A stretch of 64,000 nucleotides of DNA from NCBI GenBank assembly GCA_030704615.1, contig CM060732.1:34703053-34767052 (forward strand), read 5' to 3'. Origin of the DNA: Takakia lepidozioides (lineage: Eukaryota; Streptophyta; Takakiopsida; Takakiales; Takakiaceae). A program made the position numbers and the translations under genes. How positions within the stretch are numbered: the first letter of the stretch is position 1; every line of letters begins with the position of its first letter. Under the pieces are notes generated by a model. The model was not told the DNA's origin, searched no databases, and was given only the letters and a program-made list of their open reading frames with translations. Below, one piece after another: positions 22,326-34,745 of this stretch.

Positions 22326-22983
22326 TTGAAACAACCTTATTTTAGTGCGACTCTGGACCGTTCAGGACGACGTGTCTTGCATGCAGATGCTCCACGCAAC
22401 CCCGCCGCTTTTCCACGAAGCTGGCATCTTGGCGCAGTAGGGGCGGGGGAGAGGCAAGTGCACTCCCTCTTTCTCGCACCACTTTTTCCCTCCCTAGCTG
22501 CAATCCTGGATCCTATCAATAGTGAGACTCCCTCTCGAGCTAGAAGAAGGCGCCGCCGAACTCTGTACTTCACATCTAACAAACAAAGGTTGCAGGCGAA
22601 GGAGAGAATGAAGAAGATCCAAAGGGAACTCATGTTGGGGGAGGACACCGGGGTGGGAGAGGCTGGAGGAGAGGGGGAGGCAGAGGCTGGAGAGGAAGAG
22701 GCCGGAGGAGCAGTTGCGCGGCAATCTCCAGAGGGTTTAGCCGCCGTGCAGGAGGAGCCCAACGAGCTTCAATCTTTTGAGGGTAGAGCGAGAGGAGGAA
22801 CCATGGACCCGCCTCAGACAACAATCCCAGGTAGTTCGCATAATGGAAGAAACACCGGAGGTTGAAGTACGTGGTTTTGTCACCCACCAGCCCGATCTTC
22901 TGGGACCTGTCCTCCCACACGAACTGAAGGAGACGAGTCAGACTGGAGGTGCGTCTTCGAGCGCTGCAAAGAAGCAAGCCGAG
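22326..22983 (+). pseudogene. Element B methyltransferase-like gene, exon 1
   Basis: The plus-strand frame matches exon 1 of the element A gene on the other strand: RRRTLYFTSNKQRLQAKERM here and RRTLYFTSNKQRVRAKERLR there. Both continue into a Glu/Gly-rich linker and the shared end LKE/EKL...GASSSAAKKQAE. A GTATGTGT donor follows at 22984, the same splice position as in A (29898). The conserved basic stretch could be a nuclear-localisation or DNA-contacting helix. The true start codon is uncertain because upstream sequence differs between copies. The remaining exons are at 35440-39520, beyond element A. Confidence 0.75.
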
Positions 22984-23931
22984 GTATGTGTGACGTTCCA
23001 GTTTCCTTTGTTTCTCAACGACAGAAGAGATTCAATCTGTATGATAGATCGCAATCAACCTTGCGTGAACGCAAGGTTGATTTGCTGGTAGCTGGAATGC
23101 CAGAGTCGTGACTGACGGACAAGAAGATGATTCTCTTAAGAAAACCCCAATCAACCTTGCGTCAACGCAAGGTTGATTTAGGTGACAGACACAGACATCC
23201 GAAACAAGCTTTGCCCTTTGAATGATTGATTTCGACCCGAATTGAGTGGTCTGGTTCTCCTTTCTTTTGACGTTTGAATCTTACAGAACAACCTTGCGTT
23301 GACGCAAGGTTGTTTTGAGTGTACTGTCTATGTCTATTTTTCCCTTCACTGTCTGTTTTCCCACCGTTGCAAATCTCACAATAAACCTTGCGTCAACTCA
23401 AGGTTGATTTGGGTTGCAGGCCTGTGCCCTTTTAAAGGGTTTTTTTGAACCACCAAACAACCTTGTGTTGACGCAAGGTTGCTTGAGAGTCCAGCCAATG
23501 TCTCCTTTTGCCTTCACTCCCAAAATTGCTAGCCCAAGAATCAACCTTGCGTCAACGCAAGGTTGATTTGGGCTGCAGTCCAATGTCGTTTTGATGTAGT
23601 TTTTTTGAACGGTTCAAGCTCATCACACAACCTTGCGTTGATGCAAGGTAGTTTGAGAGTCTTGCCAATGCCTGTGTTTTCCTTCAATCCTACAGGTGCA
23701 TGCCCAAGAAACAACCTTGCGTCAACGCAAGGTTGATTTGGGCTGCAGTCCTGTGTCCTGCTGTAGGGTTTTTTGGAACGACTGAAGCTCATCAAACAAC
23801 CTTGCGTTGACGCAAGGTAGTTTGAGAGTCTTGCCAATGTCTGTGTTTTCCTTCAATCCCACAGGTGAATGCCCCAGAAACAACCTTGCATCAATGCAAG
23901 GTTGATTTGGGTTGCAGTCATGTGTCATGTG
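22984..23931 (+). repeat. Array of ten dyad repeats in intron 1 of the B methyltransferase-like gene
   Basis: Ten copies of an inverted repeat (consensus arms CAACCTTGCGT and ACGCAAGGTTG around a 2-nt centre, usually TG or CA) occur at about 23055, 23151, 23288, 23383, 23456, 23541, 23627, 23711, 23797 and 23880. Spacing is near 85 bp, and copies with centre TG tend to alternate with centre CA. Spacers share recognisable words (for example GGGCTGCAGTCC, TTTGAGAGTCTTGCCAATG), so the array arose by tandem growth of a unit of about 170 bp holding two dyads. An eleventh copy at 35288 lies on the far side of element A. Confidence 0.92.
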
Positions 23932-24018
23932 TCCTATGTCGGGGAATGCTTGTGCGTGAGCCTGGCTAGGCTCACGCCATGTCAGCAATCATCCACGTGT
24001 GTAGGTCCTAATTCCGTG

Positions 24019-24035
24019 CCCCCCCCCCCCCCCCC
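24019..24035. repeat. Poly-C run of 17 bp
   Basis: Seventeen consecutive C residues in the left subterminal region of element A, about 80 bp from its end. No counterpart was seen at the right end. Confidence 0.9.
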
Positions 24036-26612
24036 TATTACCGCGGATCAGTTGTCACCTATGTCCCTTTCATCGCCCCCACATGAATATTCTTTCCAAC
24101 CGAGAACAATGGTAGGTTTGTGGATGGTTTAGGATCGAGGACATGATTTTTGAATGAGGAGATCGCCCGCTAGAGAATTGAATATTAACAACAAACCCCT
24201 TTTTTTGCAAAGTAGTTCATTCATTCCAACCCACAAACATTTTCCAATGCTGGAATCTGAAGACCCACCCCAGGCAATCCCTAACTGTACTTACGGGAAC
24301 GCGCGAAGATCTTGAGAAACAGTTTGGGATGGAAGCAAAACCAAAATACATTTTATTAAGTCTCGGTACTTGAACCTCAAGAACTATTGGAGGTTTCAGA
24401 GGAACTACTTCCAGAGTCTGCAGCAATATCATCTATGAACACAGCAGCCCCTCCTTGATGTTTTTTTTCTCCACGACCCCCATGGAGAGGCAAATACATT
24501 GTTTGTCGGGACAACACCCGTGCACAAGCTTCCGGGTAAACCGGCAAGCGGTAAGCTCTAGGGGGACTCGGCGACATGTAGTATCCTTGGAAATCGAAAG
24601 GTGTCTGCGTATTCGATGACGCCTGCCGAACTCTGGAAAGCAAGAAGAGGAATGGTGGTAGATGTTATCATCCAGAAATAGACAATGTAAGCAACCATCT
24701 GTCGAATGGGAATGACACAATGAAATGCAACATATTTTGCACGACTAGAGCCGAACTTACTCACACTCAAAATCGGAGTCCACGTCGAGATCCTCGTCAG
24801 GCGCTTCGGGCTCCTCTAGAAGTTCCTCCGTGGATGGGGCAGAAGTAGTGCCCGACTCAAGCTGATGAAGCTCGCTTGAGAAGAGCTCCGTATCAGCCTC
24901 CATGCCGAAGAAGTGCCTTCTGGCGCTTTTGCACGCATGAAAAGATGCTCCTGCAAATCGAAGATGAACGAGAAATCAAAACAGGGCTTCCCTAAGCTCA
25001 CTGCCCACATTTCAAACACAGCGTTCAGGGCCCCACCTGTTCCCATAGACAAGTCAACCACTCGTCCACCGTGATGGCTGCATGTCTCCACCAAAGTCTG
25101 CATGAAAGCTCGAAATTTCTCCCATGCACCTCTCCAAGGGACACCAGTCGACCTTTTTGTGGTTCGACCCGAGTCCACATAATTGAAGATTACATCATCC
25201 TCCACTGGCTCACAGGTGGGGTCAATGTGAGCTTCAAGGTCCCTCAACTGGAACTCAGCAATACCAAGAGTGTCCTTACGCACCCTCACCAGGCACAAAG
25301 CTTCGAACACCCGAGTCTGTCAACAATCACGAAGAGAGCATGAGGCAAAAGACAAAACCAATTTTTGACATGTACATCAGAACCACTAAACTTTAATTCA
25401 AAGGAACCAACTCACTTTCTGCCCCGGGAACTCGCCCTTCGTAAGAGGCAGAGTGTTGATGCATGTCCAAGTTTTGATGACACGAAACCCGGAAGCTTTC
25501 ATGTAGCTGAAAAGAGTTCTCCGTGCCGACATGTCCTTTGACTGCATGAGAAGAAGAGCACCCGAGTCAGAAAAGAATTTGTTGCTGAATGAGAAGGCCC
25601 ACTGCCAGTAACGAGAATCCGATTTGTTCCAAGTGGGGGTTGAATTGGAAGGCAACACATCAGGGACAGGGAAACCGTCAAGAATGTGCAGCACCATAAG
25701 GTCAGTCGTGTATGCCTGCTGAACTCCATTCACCCAATCCGGCCTTTTTGTGACCTACAGCCAAAAACATGGGACAGTGTCACAAGCCCAATCTTGATCC
25801 AACAAGAAATCAATCCCATCGACAAGCTAGAACAAGTTGCCAAAACAAAATTATTCACACAACAGTTAAGACATATGTGCTTACCTGAGTGAGGAACGAA
25901 ACAAGCATGTCCCATGATTTCGAGGGCACCCCTTTGAATGTAGACTTCCTGGATTCCATCATTGCCAGAAAACTTTCATTCACCACCTTACGATGGAACT
26001 GGCCCAAAACCCTGGATGGATGGTCTCTCGCATCGAAAGGCTGCTCCCTCGACTTTGTTGTTCTCCTATCCCTCCTAGTTGGAGAAGGCTGTCTTTCAGC
26101 GACCTCTGACGGGCCCTGTTCCTGCGGAGCTGCACTCTTCCCCTTCCCCTTCGGATCCCCGACAATCTTCCCCTACCGTTTTGGAGTAGCAGATTTCTCA
26201 GGCTCTTTTGCAGCAAGAGCAGCAATGATTCTGTCCTAAATGTCTTTGTCAGCCAGTGGGGCAAGTGTCGCGGCGTTGTCGTTAAGGTTTCTCAAAACAA
26301 CTTCATCGAATGGTGTGTCCTGTTTTGGCAGATCGAGGTACCACCCACAGTCTCTGAAGTGCGCCCTGCTCCAGTCTCTGGCAATACTAGCCGTGTACAT
26401 TGTCTTGTCATTGGAGGGGTCAACCCACGAGTAGATGAAGTCTGGGTCATCGCTAAGGTACTTTCCCGGTATGAGGACATGATACATATACCTGAATGAC
26501 ACACACACCCAAAATCCAGACAGTCAATCGATCTGATCAGGACACAGATCACACATCACGAGAAGTGTATTGGCATGCAGGTCAATAACACTGATAAACC
26601 AACGTTTGAAAG

Positions 26613-27383
26613 CCCGATTCAACATTGCGTTGACGCAATGTTCATTCGAACTGAAATGGAAAACATCAAATTTGGAGAACGGCACTTTCAACAAGCACGT
26701 ACGAGAGGGAAAGCCCATTATCCTAAAACATCTCATGCACAACATTGGAACCACAATCAACCTTGCGTTGATGCAAAGAAGATTGGCGGATACACCTATG
26801 ATAATGTAGCATTGAAAGAGACAGTGCTTGGCAACGGAATTCAACATTGCATCAATGCAAGGTTGTTTTCATTAACAGAGAAAATGGAAAACAGTGATTG
26901 AAAAACAACATCCGAATATCTGCTGGTATGGATATTCAACCTTGCGTTGACGCAAGGTTGAATTCCTCTGCTGAAACACCTGTCCAGGGTATTTTTGATA
27001 CCCTTAACTTTCCTACAATTGTATGGAAATCGGGGTATTTTGGCGGGATTAATCTAGCAATCCATACCGTCAAACAACGTTGCGTCAACGCAAGGCTGGT
27101 TGATGGTACAGTGTAAGCTCTAAACAACATTTCAAACAGACTCCAAACCGACTTTAAGTTCATCCTGGCAGCATTGCAACTGGAAACCACAAAAAAAACA
27201 GCCCTAGAACGAAGGAAAACCTACACAACCAGGCCCTTCATCAACCTTGCGTTGACGCAAGGTTGATTTTCCTGTCAATTTTTGCCCTTTCACATGCAGA
27301 ATAACGACTTCATTGGATACCCCAGGTACATGAAAGTGAAACCAAAACAAAGGGATACAAGCTTGCGTTAACGCAATGTTGCT
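26613..27383. repeat. Dyad repeats in intron 5 of the A methyltransferase-like gene
   Basis: Seven copies of the dyad at about 26620, 26757, 26841, 26936, 27074, 27240 and 27359, with variable decay and irregular 85-165 bp spacing. The copies at 26936 and 27240 are intact. In the 26620 copy both arms carry the matching change to AACATTGCGT/ACGCAATGTT, which keeps pairing. The B gene carries dyads in the same intron. Confidence 0.88.
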
Positions 27384-29269
27384 CGGCTGCACGTCCAGAG
27401 CCTTCATAGCTCCCTGAAAACCTCCGAATTCGCAGTACTACATGGAAAAAATGAAACAAGAATACAGAAACATACACTTCAAGTACCAGAATTGTTTCTT
27501 GGAGGTCACACCTATACAACACTCGTTTCATTGCTTGCTCGCTGTTGTATTGGTTTTTCAATTCGTAGGACCTGGAGATTCATTTTTCTCTCTCAAACTC
27601 CCTGAAAAAACAGTTGTTCCAGACAGCGAGCTTCCATCTCCTGATATAGGCCTCCAGTGTGATCCGGGGGCAAGACATCTGGATTTTGTAGTCTGCCATT
27701 GACTCCCCAAGTGCAGTCACCGCTCGTTTTTCCAATTGCAGCAAAAAAGATCATAAGAATTGTGGAGAGAGCACGAAGCAGCTCAAGCATTTGAAAATGG
27801 TTTTGTGGAAACTTTATTTGGCTCCATACGGTTGCTTTGTGTAGCCACTGGTCGAATGTGTGGTCGCTAACAACTTTTATTGCTTGTGTCTTGGAGTTCC
27901 TCTCAGGAGATGGGAACATGTTGGTGTCTCTCACAAGTGGATCGGAATTCCAGATCTCCAACCACCTGATTTTGGTTGCATTGTCCACCATTGAAATGGA
28001 AAGGCGATGCAGTTTCTCTAGGTCATCTCTGGCTTTGAGCCATACTTGTCATAATGTGCTTTCACCTGTTCCAGAAATTCTGTGCCAAAACTTGGATCTG
28101 CTATGCGGATTTGTTTGTCGAACGCACTCATGAGGTTCTTCCTTTGATTGTTCATCTCGAATTTCATTATGTCCTCGAGCCTAGTAGCAGACCTCTGCTC
28201 TTCTGTGTGGGAAGCATAGTACTCTGATTTCGCCTTCAAACCAGTTTCTGCTATTTCTTGCTGCATACATTACAGGGAGAAAGAATCAAACACTGCCGTT
28301 TCTTGATAAAATTTGCAGTAACAACAATCAAACATATATCAAGAAGCATACCGTGTACATGTAGTCAAGAAAAGCCTCCCTTGTCAGGCTGTACCATGTG
28401 CTTGTCTTCTTTTCAGCACACCTCTTCATCTGCTGAGGACTGAGCACATTCGTGAATGACTCCAGTGGCATCAGCCCTATCTTCTGGATACGGAATAGAG
28501 TGTGGCAGAGATTTGTCGTCACATAGGAGGTTTCATTGGACATGAAAAAACCTTCAACTCATAAGATGATTTCTAATTGTGCAAACGCAGATCGGAACGG
28601 GAACAATGTTGGTAACTTACTTGTTTATGTCGTGCATGGCTGTCAAGAGTTGCGTGACACATCCTTTGTGGTCGAGTACCATGGAAAACACGCTCCAATG
28701 CCATTCGATCTCGTCCAAGTGCAAGCTTGAAATGTAATCTATCCAGGCAAGCAGTATATGGTTCCCATCCCAGACAAAAAACATCTTTCCCATAAACGCT
28801 TTTGTGGAGGCCTTTTTGGACAGCTTGAACTCAAACTCCCTGTTTACATCCCGCCAGCATGCATCCCAACTTCGCTCTGTCTCCACTGTTACAAGACACT
28901 CCTCTCCTTTCGTGTTCACAGTGGATACATAGAACACAGCAGATCCCTTGACATAGCTGTGAACAAAATTGTTCTTCAACTTCGTGATGTCGTTCCTCAA
29001 TGCGGGTCGAACCGCGGGCATGGAGATCATCCTGCATAGTGGGATAACCAGGTTTCCGCCGGGAACCTCCATCGACAGAATCACCTTCGAGGAGTTCACT
29101 TTCTGCCCACCCATAACCTCCTCGGCCTTGTCTTCATAGTGTCCCTCAAATGACTCCTCCTCACCATCACCTTCTGCCACTTCCGCATCTCCCCCCACGG
29201 ATTTCCTTTTTCTTTTCCTCTGCACAAAATGAATATCCCTGTGAGTGACAGATTGAGCTCCCATGGATC

Positions 29270-29836
29270 TACCTTGCGTTGACGCAAGGTTGATTGATGG
29301 GGATGCAACTTAGTCTGAAATGCATACAGTCCATTGAACCAACTAAATGCTTTGCGTTGACGCAGGGTTCTTTCGGTGGCTTCAGATAATCGACTTTCCC
29401 TACTTTGCGTCTCCTAGTGCGAGACTTCAGATGCAGAGAGTGGCATCAGAATCAGCCTCGCGTCAACGCAAGGTGATTCGAGTGTTGAATCTGCTTCATG
29501 TCACCTTCTTAAACAAACGCTTTGGAGGTCGACATCAACCTTGCGTTGACGCAAGGTTGCTGTGGAGCTCTCAGATTGGTGTTCAACAAACAAAAAAATC
29601 ACATGGAAAGGCACATTGCAACTTATGGTTTCTTCTTGGCACTGTATGATGCACCGGGAGCATCAATAGTTCCATGGCTGCCAGGCGTTTAGGGTTTGTG
29701 GTATTGAATAGAAAAGGCACACGAATCAACCTCATGTCAACGCAAGGTTGATTCGAGTGCAACATCTGCACTCGTTTCATGCCCAGAACATACACTGTGG
29801 AGGTCGACATCAACCTTGCGTTGACGCAAGGTTGAT
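29270..29836. repeat. Dyad repeats in intron 1 of the A methyltransferase-like gene
   Basis: Six copies at about 29270, 29349, 29453, 29534, 29725 and 29810, spaced roughly 80-190 bp, between exon 1 (ends 29898) and exon 2 (starts 29219). Copies at 29534 and 29810 keep both arms. This is the same intron that holds ten copies in element B, although the sequences between the dyads have diverged far more than the dyads. Confidence 0.9.
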
Positions 29837-30410
29837 GTTGACCTCTCTGATGAGCATGGAACAGACAAAAAAAAGGATAAAGAGGGTGGATAGTCACCTC
29901 CGGTTTCTTCTTTGCACTTGATGATGCTCCTAAGGCATTCAGCTTCTCCATGGGGTCTGGAGGCAGCATACTTCCAAGGAGGTCCTGGTGGTGCGAAACA
30001 ACGGCAGACGGTATGGTCTCTGTGTCCATCTCTCCTCCCTGCTCTCTCAAGACCTGGTTCTCCACTTGTAGTGCTTCCTCCCGAGCCCAGCTGACTTCCT
30101 CGCCCTCCCCCCCTTCAATTGGAGGTTGCTCTTCGGTCGCCTCCGGGATCACTTGAAGACCTTCCTCTCCAAACAGTGGTTGCAGAATCGGGTTTTGGCA
30201 TTCGTCCTCATCTCCGCCGGAGGTTTCCTCTCCCATTATAAGTTCCCGTCTCGCCTTCCTCAGCCTCTCCTTAGCGCGTACCCTTTGCTTGTTTGATGTG
30301 AAGTAAAGTGTTCTTCGAAGTTTTCTTCTCCCTCGGGATATGGTCACCGTCTCTACAGAATCCAGGGTTGCAAAGACAATATGGAGAAGAAGGAAAAAAG
30401 GGGGCTACGG

Positions 30411-31039
30411 TTGGTTCAGTGCAAGGCCTTCCACGCCAAGATGATCGCTCGGAACAACCTGTGTGCCACATGCTCATTCCACATGCATGGCAAACACGTG
30501 TCCATCTAACCGTTATGTATATCTCCGGAATTTTTTTTTTTCTCATCCACCGAAATTCGTTCGGGTCCACCTCTCATCCAAAAAAGTTCATTGATGAGTA
30601 ATAGCTTTTTGGATGTTTCAGAGGAATGTGAAGTATGTACAGTTGTACAGCGGTGCAGGTGCCGTTAAAATTGAATGGAAATGGGCATCTCATCTGGAAT
30701 CTCTGACATGACAGGCAAATGGCGGCTCTGTCAGTGAATCTTGCTGAGTTGGTTTTCCAATGCACTGGTGGGGCACCTCTGAGAAAACAGTTGCATTCTT
30801 TGATTAGGGCTGACATTATCCACTCCGCATTTGGGCACTCTGCAACCGTCCACTTGGTTCGCATGGGGACACATTTCTACGATGTGCCGAACCGCGTTAG
30901 GAGACCTGCAAGCGGGTGCGACACCTGCAACTGTGTGTAAGGACGTCATCTATACAGCCAAAAAACTCCGCTCTAGTACAACCTGCAATCAGAAGCAACG
31001 TCGGACTGTGAACTGTTCGTTTTGAAGCAACATTGACAG
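30411..31039. promoter_or_regulatory. Divergent intergenic region of element A
   Basis: About 0.6 kb between the 5' ends of the methyltransferase-like gene (minus) and the transposase gene (plus). It contains no convincing ORF. As in element B the two genes point away from each other, so both probably use promoter elements here; this is inferred from layout only. Confidence 0.5.
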
Positions 31040-34000
31040 ATGGCCTCCCAGCCCATGGGCTCCCTTGACGCGGACTTCTTCAGTGAGGACCACCCTATCC
31101 CCTTTTCTTATGAGGTGGAAGATGACGGTTTTGCGGTGGTGCATGAACACGTGCTCGCAACGTAGTTTCGGTTGGAAAATGGAACTCTATTCCTTGAAAG
31201 GGAAGTTTACGATGCCAATGGAAAACTGCTCAAGTACGCGTTCCAGAAAACCTTCGCATACTGCACCAACCACACAATGGAGAGTGACTCCAGGCAGATA
31301 CAGGGTGCTCAGTGCTCCTCGGAGACAGTCTGCAGGATCGTTCGTTACTCCTAGCACGGCATCATCAGTGGCCCAGGAGAAAACACCCGTGGTTGTCAAG
31401 AAGGAGTCAAGTACCGTTAACATTGTAGTTGAGCTTTCGGACTCATCCTCCGATGACGCCTGTGAAATACTGCCCGTGGATCAGCCATGTCCACATCAGG
31501 AAGCAGATGCGGAGGAGATTACCAGTGTCATTCCTAAACTGAAAGCCATGGGTGGGATGGCATGATTCAAGAGTGAGTTGAGGGGGATTGACTGGAGCAC
31601 TTTCAATGTTCAGAGGGTGGCATTCCTGCCGGAATCTTTTGATGGTAATACTGTTTTTGAGCTGCCTCCTCCTAGTCGCGTTGGGGGCATTTCCAGTCTC
31701 ATGGAAGGAATGGACAAAAAGAACGATGGGCACCCTTGGTGCCGCACAAAAACCTCCAATATTCACAACCATGACAACCTCATATTCAGGCAAACAGTCT
31801 GTAATGGGCACCTGAAATGCGAGAACGTGAAATGCAGACACTTCGCATTGTCGGGTGTGCAAAACCAAAGCGAATGGGATGGTGTCAGTGAGAATCCATT
31901 CAAGCCTGGTGTGTCACCTCCATACAGTAACACTTTTGTGTGCAAGTTCTGTAGGGTACCGCCTTGCTGCCTTACAATGTGTGGCGCCAGAATGTACTAT
32001 GTGGTGCATCGATTCAAAACCCTGACTAGAGCCTGTGTCCATTTCGGTTTTCACAACCACCCTGTGTCCAAGGGGGATTACAGGGAGAGCGTTGAGACAG
32101 TCTCGCGTCTGATAAGGCAAGAGTTGGATACCAATCCAACTGGAACCACATCTGCAATTGCCATGGGGGCGAGCAAGTCCTTTCTGGAAAGCCATATTCT
32201 GTGTGCATCGGATTCGGTTGGAGGAAAACTAGAGGGACCAGCTTTGGACACTGTTATGGACCATTTCTCGACTTTGACTTCTCCAAACATTAGGAATCAG
32301 GTGAACGCTTTAAGAATGGGCTCTGGGAGCCGAGGTTATATGGACAATATTATGGATTTGAAGAAAATGAGCATGTACGACTACATCCAAGACAACGTTT
32401 TCCCGGGGCAAAGAGCCAGGAAAGTGTTCCTATTCAAAATGTCCATAAAAGGTGAGGGCAGCGGAGTCAGCCTGGTTAAACGTATGCAGAAGGGTGGCGA
32501 TCTAGGCAACTGCTTCCTTATGTTCGATCACGTCAAGAGGGTTAAAGACTGGACCACAATGGCATGTCATGTTTACGACCTTGTGTACCAGCGTGTCATG
32601 ACAATTGCAGTGTGTGACATGCAGTCAGAGGACACAGATTCACAGCAGCTCATGTGGGAAGCTCTCATTCGTGTTATGGCCTCCAATGGTCTCCCATCTC
32701 CCAATTTTGGTGGTTTCATGGCCGACAGTGCTCAAGCTAACTTCAACGTTGTCCGCATTGTATTCGGGACGGGAGATCCAAAAGTGCCAATGCCTGGAAG
32801 AGAACGTACGTGTCTTTTCCATTGGACACAATCCTTGGATAAACACACAAAGGCAGACATCAAGCCAGATATGCAGAGTATGCAACGTCAACTGTGCAAA
32901 CAGTACAAAGACGCCAAAACTATGGGGGAAGCGAATACATTGTTCCAGACAATTCGTGCCTGGTGATACTCATCTGGAGCGGCATCGGAGGACAGCATGA
33001 GGGCACTGGAAGACTGGTTTGCATTTTGGCACTTCCGTTACCGACAGTGGGGAGCGGCCATGACAACGGTGAGCGGTTTGCATTCACCTTCCTTTGGGTG
33101 CTTCGGATATATCTTTCAGGGTCCCATCCTAATATCGGCTTTGTGTTTTTTTGCCTTGCAGCATATGTCCATTGAGGAGATGGCGGACATGCTGTCTTGC
33201 AATCTAGCGGAGACAGTGCACAATGCCTGGTTGCAGCAATCCGGCAAAAATGGAAGAGATTTGTATGCGGCTACGGCCGATGACCTTATCCGTGCTCTGC
33301 AGCAGCAAACCAGATACATGTCATTCTTGAGGGGTGGCCTTGGAGGCAAAGGCCCGGACAGGAGCGAGTTGATGTTGCGGGCAGCCAGAAGATCGGGAGA
33401 TCCCAGCAAAATAGCGCGGGCAGTGCGCATATGTGCAGATGGCACCCCTCTCGTGGTAAGAGTTCCCCATCTGGAAGGCGAAGAGAGATTTGGGTCTTGC
33501 AAACGGAAATTGGATACCCCTCCCGGATCGGATGCAGACTCCCATAAAGCGGACAGGGTCAACTTCTCGACGCCACGTGTTCCCTTGGATCAGAGATGGA
33601 ATTGCGGAACATCCACAGGTGAGGGCCATTCTGCCCCAGACCGGACCCTTGCATCAAGCACTATCACTGCAATGGTTGAAAACTAGAACGTGGTGCAGCA
33701 TGTAATAGAGTCCATGTGCTTGGACGAGCTTTGGCATATAGAACACACAAGTGCTAGATCGCATGTGAAATGCGCGGCGATCAGGGCCACCAATCATGAA
33801 AAATGTACATCATTAATATCCAGAGGAAAAGAACGCACTGCAGCTCCTACATTCACTGGTTTGTTTCTCCCTTACGGCCAAGGAGAGGCAAAGAACCACA
33901 AGTTTTGGTTTTACGCTGACGATTGCGGGAGATGTGTGCGTGGGACAATGAGGCCCTCCGTGGTGCGGAAGCCTACTCCACCAACTGTGTGGACTGTGAA

Positions 34001-34544
34001 GATGGGCATAGGTCTCACTCACCAAGAGATCGCAATGCTGGAAGAGGCGGGTTTCTCCCTAGCCAGACATTCCATTACACGTGAAGGTGCTTCAAGTACA
34101 AGCGGTTCACGGGTCCCTCCGCCTGACGCTCACTTGTGGCCAACCAGACGGAATGGGAAGCTGGTTCGACGATTCCCTCCAACCGCATAACACTATGGCA
34201 AAATCGAGTCCGCAAGAATGATTCACGCTCGTGTTGCGGGAACAATGGAAGTGCCTGATCCAGGGTATGGTCGGGTCTTCACCATAATCTCATCCACATC
34301 TGCGCTGCAGGACAAGACGTACGACATCACTGTTTCCAATTTTCCAAATTGTACCTGTCCTGATTTTGTTGGTATGCTTTCAAGTAGTTTGGGAAAGAGA
34401 GGGAAGTTCATACCGTGCAAACACCTTTACTTCGTCTTCTTGAGAAGGATGGTTTGTGATCCAAAGCGGGACTTCTTCATTCACCAAGCCACTATGAGTT
34501 TCAACGAAGTCAACACACTTCTACAGCGAGATACAAACCCATAG
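31040..34544 (+). pseudogene. Element A transposase: GCM1-type zinc finger, MULE catalytic domain, SWIM finger
   Basis: Start chosen at ATG 31040 (MASQPMGSLDADFF). The acidic N-terminus (VELSDSSSDDACEI) precedes the Cys/His finger (HPWCRTKTSNIHNHDN, GHLKCENVKCRHFALSG, FCRVPPCC, HFGFHNHPVSKG). The MULE domain follows: KVFLFKMSIKGEGSGVSLV, Asp in MFDHVKRVKDWTTM, LMWEALIRVM, Asp in GFMADSAQANFNVV, and C-x2-H in TCLFHWTQSL. After an intron (about 33069-33161, GTGAGC...TTGCAG) comes a Ser/Arg-rich linker and a SWIM finger (NCTCPDFVG, then CKHLYFVFL near 34420). Defects: TAG at about 31163, a frameshift near 31270, TGA at 31563 and TAA at 34188. TAG at 33684 may lie in a second intron. All three catalytic acidic positions look preserved, unlike in B. 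Confidence 0.88.
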
Positions 34545-34745
34545 AAAGCATTCACTTGACACTCCGAAATCTGTGTTTTCCTTGACTACAACTTGTAATG
34601 GAATGACTGTTCAAGTCCAGTGTCTCTCAATGTATGTCGTTTAACATCTTTGCTATGCGTGGATCAATGCATTTGTCGCATTGGTCTGTCATTCTGTTTT
34701 CATGAGCAAGCACAAGAAACTACCTTCAGATAGACAGATGATCAA

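Larger units (their letters stand above)
24377..30410 (-). pseudogene. Element A methyltransferase-like gene (many exons, beta-class amino-MTase-like C-terminus)
   Basis: Exons are aligned with the B copy. E1 ends at 29898; E2 is 29219-28621 (unknown domain, LSMEVPGGNLVIPLCRMIS); E3 about 28540-28350; E4 about 28262-27880; E5 about 27740-27510; E6 about 26480-25890; E7 about 25755-25415; E8 about 25310-25040; E9 from 24950; the last exon ends at 24377 after a GTAAGT intron. E7-E9 resemble a beta-class DNA amino-methyltransferase: a strand-helix segment LMVLHILDGFPVPDV in the motif IV position (DPPY expected, HILD found), then VPWRGAWEKFRAFMQ and motif X-I VVDLSMGTG spliced to ASFHACKSARRHFFGMEADT. 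Defects: the E3 acceptor AG is lost, the E4 donor GT reads AT, and E6 has stops near 26236 and 26170. Catalysis is doubtful. Confidence 0.75.

Noticed and set aside
23041-23905. Dyads as intrinsic (rho-independent) terminators
   Set aside because: Bacterial terminators are not relevant in a plant nuclear context, and the dyads lack a consistent T-run and lie inside introns.
22984-23931. CRISPR-like array: regularly spaced about 26-bp repeats
   Set aside because: The repeats are themselves inverted repeats, the spacers are similar to each other rather than unique, and the context is a plant transposon intron. It is a tandem-grown dyad array.
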